Shown here: positions 1-6,248 of the stretch, in pieces
Layout of the letters: the number at the start of each line of letters is the position of its first letter
Numbering within the stretch: position 1 is the stretch's first letter
NCBI GenBank assembly: GCA_020441225.1
Contig: JAGRMP010000192.1
Span: 1 to 12,615, forward strand
DNA: 12,615 bases
Direction of reading: 5' to 3'
From: Maritimibacter sp.
GTDB lineage: Bacteria > Pseudomonadota > Alphaproteobacteria > Rhodobacterales > Rhodobacteraceae
Notes under the pieces: model-generated
The model's database searches: none
The model's input: the letters and a program-made list of their open reading frames with translations, nothing else
Told to the model about the DNA's origin: nothing
Program-made: the position numbers and the translations under genes

Positions 1-252
1 CTTGTCGGCGATGATCCGGGCCGGGAAATGCGGCATCACCTCGAACCCGTCGCGCGAAAGCCGCTTCGCCGCCGCCAGCATCTCGTCGAACGGCGTCCCC
101 TCGATATGGGCGATATAGACCCGCGTGCCCGGCGCCATCAGCGCCGTCATGTCGTCCACCTTCCCAAGCGTCCGCGGCATAACCTCGATCGACACTCCGT
201 CGAGAAGGGCGGGCAGGGGTTGGGTCATCTGAACCGGGTTTGCCATGGCCAT
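1..252 (-). CDS. Methylenetetrahydrofolate reductase-like protein (MetF family), N-terminal part only
   Basis: The frame stays open from its start at 252 to the window edge, so only the first 84 residues are present. Seen: a short N-terminal tail, then SIEVMP (first barrel strand), VYIAHIEGTP and GFEVMPHFPARII, spaced as in the start of a MetF-type TIM barrel. From family knowledge, such proteins reduce methylenetetrahydrofolate to methyltetrahydrofolate with a flavin; alphaproteobacterial forms like this are often tied to one-carbon flow from methylated osmolytes. Start: an AGGAG at 259-263 sits six bases before the ATG at 250-252; in-frame ATGs at 244-246 and 226-228 lack such a site. The flavin and folate site residues lie outside the window, so the family call is moderate and the substrate is unknown. 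Confidence 0.6.
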   Translation of the reverse strand, partial: MAMANPVQMTQPLPALLDGVSIEVMPRTLGKVDDMTALMAPGTRVYIAHIEGTPFDEMLAAAKRLSRDGFEVMPHFPARIIADK

Positions 253-369
253 GATCTGCTCCTGATGCTGTGGCGCGCTGCCGCAAGGATTGCGCTGGGC
301 TGTCGAACCCTCGGGGTGCCCTCCGGTCCTTCCCGACAGACGTATCGCCTTCCGCGCCGCAGCCGCCCC

Positions 370-400
370 CCGGAACCGTCGTTTCGAAGACGATTTCCGG
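370..400 (-). other. Hairpin downstream of the RTX gene, possible weak terminator
   Basis: CCGGAA (370-375) pairs with TTCCGG (395-400), and CGTC (377-380) with GACG (389-392), leaving an 8-base loop and a small internal bulge. It lies about 50 bases past the stop of the minus-strand RTX gene. No T-run follows on either strand, so an intrinsic terminator is not demonstrated; it could be a 3' end stabiliser or chance in GC-rich DNA. The rest of 253-450 shows nothing else I can support. Confidence 0.3.
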
Positions 401-450
401 CACACCTGCAAACCGCACCGCGCCTCTTGCGCACCGCCGGGGGTCCTGGC

Positions 451-1926
451 TCAGAAGATGAAATCGTCCTCTCCGAGCCCGAGCACGTGCTTCACTACAA
501 TCTCAAGATCGGCCGTGCCGTCGCCATCGGCGTCCACCCGAACCCTTGTGTGACCATCGGTCTCTTCGAGCGCCACGCTCGGTCCGGTTCCGGTGAGCCC
601 GGCGCCGGAAAAGGTAAACCCATCGGCAAGTCCGGCCAGGTCGATCCTGTCTTCACCGGTCACGAAACCGGCGATCCGGTCGGCGTTCGGCCCCAGGCCG
701 CTGTCTTCGAGATCGGCGAAGACGAAGCGGTCGGCCCCTTCGTCGCCCACCAGCCGGTCGACCCCCGCGCCGCCACGCAGGGTGTCATCGCCCGCGCCGC
801 CTCTGAGCACATCGTCTCCCGCGCCGCCGAACAATTGGTCATCCCCATCGCCGCCGTCGAGCGTGTCGGCCCCGACGCCGCCTTTGATCAGGTCGCCACC
901 GTCCCCGCCCAGGAGCGAGTCGTCACCGCTCCCCCCGGACATGCGGTCGCGTCCGTCGCCCCCCTTGAGCACATCGGCGCCGTCATTGCCGTAGAGCCGG
1001 TCATGGCCGGCCTCGCCGATCAGCCGGTCATTGCCGTCGCCGCCCTTGAGCACATCGGCCCCATCGCCGCCGACGAGCCGATCGCGTCCATCCCCGCCTT
1101 CGATAAGGTCCTGCCCGGATTTGCCCTTGAGCCGGTCGTTGCCCGCCGCGCCGAACAGCTTGTCGTCCCCGAGGCCACCGACCAGCTCGTCCTGGCCGCG
1201 GCCACCGCGCAGCACGTCGTTGCCGGCGCCGCCGCGCAGGGCGTCGTCGCCCGACCCGCCGCGCAGCAGATCGCGCCCGCTGCCGCCCAGCAGCAGGTCA
1301 CGTCCGGCGTTGCCGATGAGCCGGTCCTGGCCGTGTCCGCCGACAAGCTGGTCGCCGCCACCAAGGCCGGTGAACACCTGCTGCCCTTTCCGGCCGCGAA
1401 GAAAATCGCCGGCGTCGGTACCGGTGAGATCGTAGTCGAAGGCGAGTCTCGTGTTCTTGCCGGTGAACCCGGTCAGCATCACCCCGCGAGGGTCGGGCTG
1501 GAAATCCCGCACGTCGATCCCGACTACGTCGAGAAGCGCGCCGATGACGGTGTTGCTGTTGCGCTTGATCGCGTTGTAGGCAAAGTCGGCATTGTGAATG
1601 TTTTGCGCATGCTGCAGCAGGATCGCCCAGATGTCCTCCGCATCGCGCCCGCCGAAATCGATCTTGGTGTTGCCGCGCCAGGCGGGTCCGACCTTCGATC
1701 CGTCGACCACGTTGTATCGGTTCCTGAGCGGCGAGCCGATGTCGCGCAGGATGAGCTCGTCCCAGGGGTAGCTTTCATTGGCGGGGCCGGCGTTGATCTG
1801 GAATTCGCGCCCGTCGTCATCCTTGAAGATGAGCACCATGTGCCCGGCCAGAGAGATCGGGTATTTGTGGCTCGATTTGAGCGGGATGACCTGGACCGGC
1901 CAGCCTTCGGTGCTGATTTTCGCCAT
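451..1926 (-). CDS. RTX (hemolysin-type) calcium-binding protein, probable type I secretion substrate
   Basis: A 491-residue acidic protein with no N-terminal signal peptide. Residues 1 to about 160 form a distinct domain containing GHMVLIF (His29), DAEDIWAILLQHAQNI and NSNT (123-126). Residues 185-400 are 24 consecutive GGxGxDxLx nonapeptides, expected to fold as a Ca2+-bound parallel beta-roll after export. Residues 401-430 (FVFAD, DRIAGF, GEDRIDL) resemble the serralysin C-terminal domain, and the protein ends in DDFIF, acidic and hydrophobic like type I secretion signals. Expected location: extracellular or surface. Start: GAGGGGG eight bases before ATG 1924-1926; the frame is open further upstream, but that part does not read like protein. 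No ABC exporter gene is in view. The N-terminal domain may be a permuted papain-like (NlpC-type) fold with the catalytic Cys replaced; this is inference. Confidence 0.88.
   Translation of the reverse strand: MAKISTEGWPVQVIPLKSSHKYPISLAGHMVLIFKDDDGREFQINAGPANESYPWDELILRDIGSPLRNRYNVVDGSKVGPAWRGNTKIDFGGRDAEDIWAILLQHAQNIHNADFAYNAIKRNSNTVIGALLDVVGIDVRDFQPDPRGVMLTGFTGKNTRLAFDYDLTGTDAGDFLRGRKGQQVFTGLGGGDQLVGGHGQDRLIGNAGRDLLLGGSGRDLLRGGSGDDALRGGAGNDVLRGGRGQDELVGGLGDDKLFGAAGNDRLKGKSGQDLIEGGDGRDRLVGGDGADVLKGGDGNDRLIGEAGHDRLYGNDGADVLKGGDGRDRMSGGSGDDSLLGGDGGDLIKGGVGADTLDGGDGDDQLFGGAGDDVLRGGAGDDTLRGGAGVDRLVGDEGADRFVFADLEDSGLGPNADRIAGFVTGEDRIDLAGLADGFTFSGAGLTGTGPSVALEETDGHTRVRVDADGDGTADLEIVVKHVLGLGEDDFIF
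727..1374 (-). repeat. 24 tandem 27-bp units encoding RTX nonapeptides
   Basis: The stretch is exactly 648 bases, 24 x 27, with no break in phase. Each unit encodes a variant of L-x-G-G-x-G-x-D-x. Units differ at several codons, so this is a protein-level array, not a recent identical DNA amplification. It also explains the long open frames seen on the opposite strand here. Confidence 0.9.
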
Positions 1927-2251
1927 TGCCTGAGCCCCCTCGCTCCTGCGGATATGCCTCACCGCCCGCCCCCCCAGCGACGGGTCGGCGACAGGCGGAA
2001 CGGGCGGGTGGACGTGCCCCGACGGTTCTACGGCGCCACCGGACGCGCCCGGCAAAAGCCGGCATGTCCGGCACGGTCGTTCCGCCCGAATACCCGCTGT
2101 TCCTAGCGTCGTCGTGACAAAAAGGAAATGTATCAGGAACGGTCGCGCCGGCTGCCGTTGCGTCCCCGGCACGTGTTGGCAAGAACGGCCCTCGCCGAAA
2201 CGGATGCTTTCCCGTGGAATAGAGACGAGTTCAGGGTACGCCACGGGGGCG

Positions 2252-2269
2252 TGGACAATGCATTGACCA
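2252..2269. promoter_or_regulatory. 18-bp operator-like dyad TGG-A-CAATGCATTG-A-CCA
   Basis: A perfect 10-bp palindrome (2256-2265) is extended on each side by TGG/CCA across one unpaired position, so 16 of 18 bases are symmetric. It overlaps a second small dyad, CCACG-GGGG-CGTGG (2241-2254). Its placement between divergent genes fits a binding site for a dimeric regulator, but no regulator gene is nearby and the protein is unknown. Confidence 0.4.
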
Positions 2270-2329
2270 GGCAAGGGCCGGCGACATTTCGAAGCGAAGG
2301 CGCGGGGATCGGCGACCGCGGCGGCCCGG

Positions 2330-2369
2330 CCGGCGGGATCGCTACTCTCGCGCCGCCCCGATCCGCCGG
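2330..2369. repeat. Inverted repeat with 11-bp arms
   Basis: CCGGCGGGATCG (2330-2341) and CGATCCGCCGG (2359-2369) are complementary apart from one extra G in the left arm, with a 17-base loop. No T-run follows on either strand, so it is not a standard intrinsic terminator. Confidence 0.45.
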
Positions 2370-2694
2370 TTCCGTGATGCGAGCCGGGCCCGTCGGCGAT
2401 GGAGGCGGGTGTTGTCAGCGGCCGAACCGGCCCGCCGGTCCGGACCGTGACGCGCACGTCCGACCGGCAGCCGGACAGGATCAACGCGACACCCATCGCG
2501 GCGCTCTTGCGCGCGACGGGGGTGTGGGCCCGGACAAATCGGCGGGCGTCTCGGCGGCGAAGCGCAGCTCACAGCGGCCCCGCCCCTTTCACTGGTCCGG
2601 CGCATCGTCTAGTCTCTTGCGGGGGCAGCGTGCGGGAGGTCCAGTTGGGTCCGACAATGTGCAGCGACAAGGTGGATTTGAGACCAGTCTGCCG

Positions 2695-3948
2695 ATGATG
2701 ATTGGTTCCCGCCCCCTGTACTCGTGGCCGCTGCGGTCGCCGCGCGCGCCGACCGGCGGCATCGCCGTGCCGGGCGCACATGGTCCGGGGCAGGCGCAGC
2801 CCAGCGCGCCCGACGGACCGCTGGTCTGGCTCCATGTCGGCAGCGAGATCGAGGCGCTGGGCCTGCCCGACCTGATCAACCGGCTGCGCGAAGAGCGCGA
2901 AGACCTGGCCATTCTGGTTACCGTCACCCGGCGCGGCCCGGACGAGCTCCTGGCCGCCCGCCTGCCGCGCAATGCCGATGTACAGCGCGCGCCCGGAGCG
3001 ACAACCCATGCAGTCACCGCTTTTCTCGAACGCTGGCGGCCCGACGTCTGCATCTGGGCCGACAACGTTCTCGAGCCGGTTCTCATCAACGCGGCCGCCA
3101 AGGCCGACGTGCCGCTGTTCCTGGTCGATGCGCGGGTGCCGGAACGCACCGGCTGGCGCTGGTTCCCCGGCCAGCGGCGTGCGCTCCTGCGGCGGTTTTC
3201 CTTCATCATCGCGAGCGACACCCATTCCGCCGACGGGCTCAAGGCCCTGGGCGCTGCTCCCGACCGGATCGAGGTCATGGGCTTCATGCAGGTGGGCAGC
3301 GCGCCCCTCCCCTGCAGCCAGGCCGAACGCGATTCCCTCGCCGAAGTGCTCGCCGCGCGGCCCGTGTGGTTTGCCGCCGGCGTTACCGAAGCCGAGGTCC
3401 CGATGGTGATCGAAGCGCACCGCCAGGCGATCCGGCGCGCCCACCGGTTGCTGTTGCTGCTGCAACCGGAAAACCTTTCCGATGGCGCCGCCCTCGCGGA
3501 ACGCCTTGAGGCCGAGGGCTGGGCAACCGGGTTGCGGTCGCGCGACGACGAGCCAGAACCCGAGGTCGAGATCTTCATTGCCGATCAACCCGATGAGCTG
3601 GGCCTGTGGTACCGGCTGTCTCCGATCTCGCTGATGGGCGGTTCGCTTGCGGGCGAAAACCCGCGCGCGGTGCAGAACCCGTTCGAGGCCGCGGCGCTCG
3701 GCTCGGCGGTACTGTTCGGCCCGCATGTCGGCCCCTGGGCGCTCAGCTACGAACGTCTTCGCGGTGCCGGCGCGGCCCGCGCGGTGACCGACCGCGACAG
3801 CCTGGCGCGTGCGGTCGAGTTTCTGCTTGCCCCCGACATGGTCGCGGCGATGGCAACCGCGGCCTGGGAGCTGACCACCGCGGGGGCCGAGGCGACCGAC
3901 CGGATCGTGCTCCTGACGCTGGACGCGCTCGACGCGCGCGGCGCCTGA
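2695..3948 (+). CDS. waaA: 3-deoxy-D-manno-octulosonic acid (Kdo) transferase, Rhodobacterales-type
   Basis: A 417-residue GT-B glycosyltransferase expected to move Kdo from CMP-Kdo to the lipid A precursor at the cytoplasmic face of the inner membrane. Seen: LVWLHVGSEIEAL (43-55) matches the family's WIHAASVGE segment, keeping the Glu assigned as catalytic in WaaA; WRPDVCIWADNVLEPVLI (114-131) matches the next conserved segment; MGGSL...QNPFEAAALG...FGPHVG (314-346) is the nucleotide-sugar-binding part. There is no obvious N-terminal membrane anchor, unlike enterobacterial WaaA. lpxK begins two bases after the stop, indicating one transcript. The start is uncertain: ATGs at 2695 and 2698 lack a good ribosome site; the nearest purine motif, AAGGTGG at 2669-2675, is too far. 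A 13-codon frame (2657-2698) overlaps the start as ATGA and might couple translation. Confidence 0.8.
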   Translation: MMIGSRPLYSWPLRSPRAPTGGIAVPGAHGPGQAQPSAPDGPLVWLHVGSEIEALGLPDLINRLREEREDLAILVTVTRRGPDELLAARLPRNADVQRAPGATTHAVTAFLERWRPDVCIWADNVLEPVLINAAAKADVPLFLVDARVPERTGWRWFPGQRRALLRRFSFIIASDTHSADGLKALGAAPDRIEVMGFMQVGSAPLPCSQAERDSLAEVLAARPVWFAAGVTEAEVPMVIEAHRQAIRRAHRLLLLLQPENLSDGAALAERLEAEGWATGLRSRDDEPEPEVEIFIADQPDELGLWYRLSPISLMGGSLAGENPRAVQNPFEAAALGSAVLFGPHVGPWALSYERLRGAGAARAVTDRDSLARAVEFLLAPDMVAAMATAAWELTTAGAEATDRIVLLTLDALDARGA

Positions 3949-3950
3949 TC

Positions 3951-4910
3951 GTGCCGGCCAGCTACACTCCGGCGTTCTGGTACCGCCCCCCCGGTCCGCT
4001 CCTCCGCCTTGTCGGACCCTTGGCGCCGGGCCGCCGAAAAGCCCGCACCCGCAACGATGCGGCTCTAATGCAGGGGATTCCGTCCGTCGCCGTCACGTCC
4101 CTCACCCTCGGCGGCACCGGAAAGACACCGGCGGTGATCGCCCTCGCCCAGCGCCTCGCGTCCCGTGGGACGGGAGTGCATGTCGTTTCCCGCGGTTCGA
4201 GCGGTCCGGTCCGAATCGACGCGCGCGGTGACGACCCGGCAGAAGTCGGCGACGAGCCGCTTCTGATTGCCGCCTTCGCGCCGACCTGGATCGCGGCCGA
4301 TCCTCGCGAGGGGATCGCCGCCGCTGCCGAGGCGGGGGCCGAGGCGGTGGTGCTGGATGTCGGCCCCGGCCTGCCGCCGCATCCCGCACGCATCACGATC
4401 GCCGTCGAGGACGCCGCGCGCGGCTTTGGCAACGGCTTCGCCTGGCCACTTGGTCCGCTCGGCGAGAAACTGGAAAAAGGCCTGAACAGGGTCGATCTCC
4501 TGCTCATTGCCGGTCCGAAAGTCGCGCAGGAGAGCTTCGCCCGGGCCTGGCGCGACCGGATCCCCTGCGCGACCGTGCCCGCGGAGCTTGCGCCGCTCCC
4601 GACCGGCATGGAGTGGGAAGGGCTCGACGTGATCGCCTTCGCCGGGATCGGCGCGCCGGAGCGGTTTTTCGCCACCCTGCGTGGGCTCGGCGCCAACCTG
4701 ATCCGCGCCCAGGCGCTCTCCGATCACCAGGAGATGACGCCGACGCTGCTCGCCCGGCTCGACGCCGAAGCCCGCCGGACAGGGGCCCAGCTCGTGACCA
4801 CGGAGAAAGACGCCGTGCGGTTGCCGCGAGACTTTCGCCAAAACGTGGTCAGCCTGCCGGTCAGGCTCGAACCGGCAGACTGGTCGGCGATCGACGCGCT
4901 ATTGCCCTGA
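3951..4910 (+). CDS. lpxK: Tetraacyldisaccharide 4'-kinase (lipid A 4'-kinase), with altered DDGFQ motif
   Basis: A 319-residue P-loop kinase expected to phosphorylate the 4' position of tetraacyldisaccharide-1-phosphate to give lipid IVA at the inner membrane. Seen: FWYRPPGPL near the N-terminus, Walker A GGTGKT (54-59), VGDEPLL (99-105), ARGFGNG (156-162), SDHQ (257-260) and TTEKDAVRLP (283-292), all in family order and at usual length. Odd: where most LpxK proteins have DDGFQ, this one reads DVGPG (136-140), so the second Asp and the Gln are missing. The Asp of VGDEP and the His of SDHQ, which I recall as the catalytic pair of Aquifex LpxK, are kept. Start GTG 3951-3953 lies two bases after the waaA stop, fitting translational coupling. 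It converges with the DsbA gene, nine bases away. Confidence 0.87.
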   Translation: MPASYTPAFWYRPPGPLLRLVGPLAPGRRKARTRNDAALMQGIPSVAVTSLTLGGTGKTPAVIALAQRLASRGTGVHVVSRGSSGPVRIDARGDDPAEVGDEPLLIAAFAPTWIAADPREGIAAAAEAGAEAVVLDVGPGLPPHPARITIAVEDAARGFGNGFAWPLGPLGEKLEKGLNRVDLLLIAGPKVAQESFARAWRDRIPCATVPAELAPLPTGMEWEGLDVIAFAGIGAPERFFATLRGLGANLIRAQALSDHQEMTPTLLARLDAEARRTGAQLVTTEKDAVRLPRDFRQNVVSLPVRLEPADWSAIDALLP

Positions 4911-4919
4911 GTGAAAGCC

Positions 4920-5597
4920 TTATTGCGCGGCCAGCCGCGCTTCGATGATCGCTTTCAGGTCGGCGTAGGCCATGTTCGAGTGTTTCTCGCCGTCGATCAC
5001 CAGGGTCGGCGTGGCGTTGATTCCGTCCGCCTCGGCGTAGTGCTGGAAGGTGCCGACCAGCTTGTTGACCATCTCGTTGCCGTCGAATTCCATACAGGCG
5101 CGCGCCTCGTCTTCGCTGAGCCCCGCGACCTTGCCGAGGGTAACCAGGTTATCGACGATTTCTGCGGGGTCGCCCGAGCCGATCCACTCCTTCTGCTGGT
5201 CGTAGAGCATGCCCGAAATGCCGTAGTACCGCATGTCGCCGCCGCATTGGGCCAGCAGCCCGGCACGCAACCCGTACTGGTCGAAATAGACCTCGCGGTG
5301 GATGAACTTGACCTTGCCGGTGTCGATATATTCGGCCTTGAGCTCCTTGAACTGGTTCTCGTGGAAATTCGCGCAATGCGGGCAGGTGTAGGAGGCGTAT
5401 TCGATTACGGTCACGGGTGCGTTTTCGTCGCCGAGGATCCGGTCGGGCAGGATGTCTCCCTCCATCGCGGTCGTGCCCGTATCTTCTGCCAGCGCCGGCA
5501 ATACGAGGCCGGTGCTCTGCCCGGGCTTGCTGAGGTACCAGGTCCCCGTGGCAGCAAGGGCAGCGGCGAGAACGAGGAGGGAATGTCTGCGATTCAT
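4920..5597 (-). CDS. DsbA-family thiol:disulfide oxidoreductase
   Basis: A 225-residue protein with a basic N-terminus and a hydrophobic stretch (about 7-20) acting as signal peptide or anchor, so it should work in the periplasm. Seen: the thioredoxin-fold active site CPHC (72-75) after VTVIEYAS, a helical insert, and the cis-proline loop ATP-TLVIDG (195-203), as in DsbA/BdbD-type proteins. Expected role: oxidising cysteines of exported proteins, with DsbB or another acceptor not in view. Two further cysteines (about 117 and 168) lie outside the active site. The ATG at 5595-5597 follows the DUF721 stop by 14 bases on the same strand, so the two are probably co-transcribed. Close relatives are named DsbA or DsbG-like; oxidase versus isomerase cannot be told from the sequence. 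Confidence 0.88.
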   Translation of the reverse strand: MNRRHSLLVLAAALAATGTWYLSKPGQSTGLVLPALAEDTGTTAMEGDILPDRILGDENAPVTVIEYASYTCPHCANFHENQFKELKAEYIDTGKVKFIHREVYFDQYGLRAGLLAQCGGDMRYYGISGMLYDQQKEWIGSGDPAEIVDNLVTLGKVAGLSEDEARACMEFDGNEMVNKLVGTFQHYAEADGINATPTLVIDGEKHSNMAYADLKAIIEARLAAQ

Positions 5598-5611
5598 GGG
5601 TATTGAGCCTT

Positions 5612-6169
5612 TCAGTCGGCCGCTTTGGCGCGGCGGGAGAGCACGTTTTGCGCGAGCGCTTCGAGCGCCGCACGAAGTTGCGGGTCGCCGACCCCCGAAG
5701 CCGTTTCGCGCGCCCGGGCGACGAGCTCCGGATCGGGCGTTTGCGGCGCGGGTTTCGGCGGGCGGGTGAACTGCACCTGGCCTTCGGCAAAGCCGGTCGG
5801 CGCGGTCTGGGTGACGCGGATACCGCTGATCGCGGCGTAGCCATAGACGCCGTTGACCCGCTCGCGGATCCGTTCCTTCTGCATTTCGAGCATCGGCGCA
5901 TTGGCCCCGGTGGTGAGCAGCACCAACGTGGCGCCGAAGCCGCCCTCGCGACCGTAGCTCACCTGGACCGGGCGGGCGATGCGGGCGGTCTCGGGCCCGG
6001 CGATCTCCTCCCAATGGGTGAGCAGGCGCATCACCGCAAAGCCTCGCGATTCGCCCGCCTCGCGGATGCGGGCGGTCAGCAGGCCTGCGGTGCGCTCAAA
6101 GCCCCGTTTGCGGCGAGCCGGCTGTGCGGGCTCGGCGGGTGTCTTGCCAGTTTGTTTGGCTTTTGCCAC
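5612..6169 (-). CDS. DUF721 / DciA-like protein
   Basis: A 185-residue basic protein. The core, residues about 25-115, carries the DUF721 pattern: LLTHWEEIAGPETARIARPVQVSYGR, then a strand LVLLTTGANAPMLEMQKERIRERVNGVYGYAAISGIRV. From family knowledge, DUF721 includes DciA, the loader or operator of replicative helicase DnaB in bacteria lacking DnaC; that role is assumed here by family only. The basic, Ala/Pro-rich N-terminus (about 1-24) and C-terminal tail look disordered. Start is GTG at 6167-6169, set by an AGGAG (6176-6180) six bases upstream. It is divergent from mutY and leads the DsbA gene, an arrangement I know from other Rhodobacteraceae. Confidence 0.8.
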   Translation of the reverse strand: MAKAKQTGKTPAEPAQPARRKRGFERTAGLLTARIREAGESRGFAVMRLLTHWEEIAGPETARIARPVQVSYGREGGFGATLVLLTTGANAPMLEMQKERIRERVNGVYGYAAISGIRVTQTAPTGFAEGQVQFTRPPKPAPQTPDPELVARARETASGVGDPQLRAALEALAQNVLSRRAKAAD

Positions 6170-6192
6170 TGGTCTCTCCTCAATGCGGCCCG

Positions 6193-6222
6193 ATATTACG
6201 AAGGGAGCTGCGGCTGTGCCAC
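6193..6222 (-). promoter_or_regulatory. Possible sigma70-like promoter for the DUF721-DsbA pair
   Basis: On the minus strand GTGGCA (6217-6222) and TAATAT (6193-6198) are 18 bases apart, with the DUF721 start codon about 24 bases beyond the -10. The -35 matches four of six consensus positions. It lies in the 79-bp gap shared with divergent mutY. Confidence 0.38.
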
Positions 6223-6248
6223 TTCATTCGGGTTTCAGGGGATAAAAC

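Larger units (their letters stand above)
1927..2694. other. 768-bp stretch without a confident gene between the RTX gene and waaA
   Basis: The flanking genes diverge from this gap, so it should carry both promoters. Seen in it: overlapping dyads at 2241-2269, a long inverted repeat at 2330-2369, a small AT-richer spot around 2105-2135, and a minus-strand frame near 2300-2520 with high third-position GC and a lipobox-like start. I found no convincing sigma70 -35/-10 pair for either gene. Both the RTX frame (minus) and the waaA frame (plus) happen to be open across most of it, but their translations are rich in Arg, Pro and Gly with no domain features, so I do not extend either gene. Confidence 0.6.

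Noticed and set aside
28..2106. A 692-codon open frame on the plus strand opposite the RTX gene
   Set aside because: It mirrors the GC-rich 27-bp repeat array on the other strand; its translation is a monotonous Val/Ala/Pro repeat (PVIAVAALEHIG-like) with no recognisable domain, while the minus strand gives perfect RTX nonapeptides.
1927..2496. N-terminal extension of the RTX protein to ATG 2496
   Set aside because: The frame is open, but the segment just upstream of 1926 is Arg/Pro-rich with no domain features, and ATG 1924-1926 has a good ribosome site. Type I substrates also do not need an N-terminal signal.
2128..2694. N-terminal extension of WaaA to ATG 2128
   Set aside because: It would add 189 residues of low-complexity Gly/Arg/Pro sequence to a protein that is already normal family length from 2695.
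2569..3726. A 385-codon minus-strand open frame under waaA
   Set aside because: It is a shadow of waaA: the plus frame carries clear WaaA motifs, the minus translation none.
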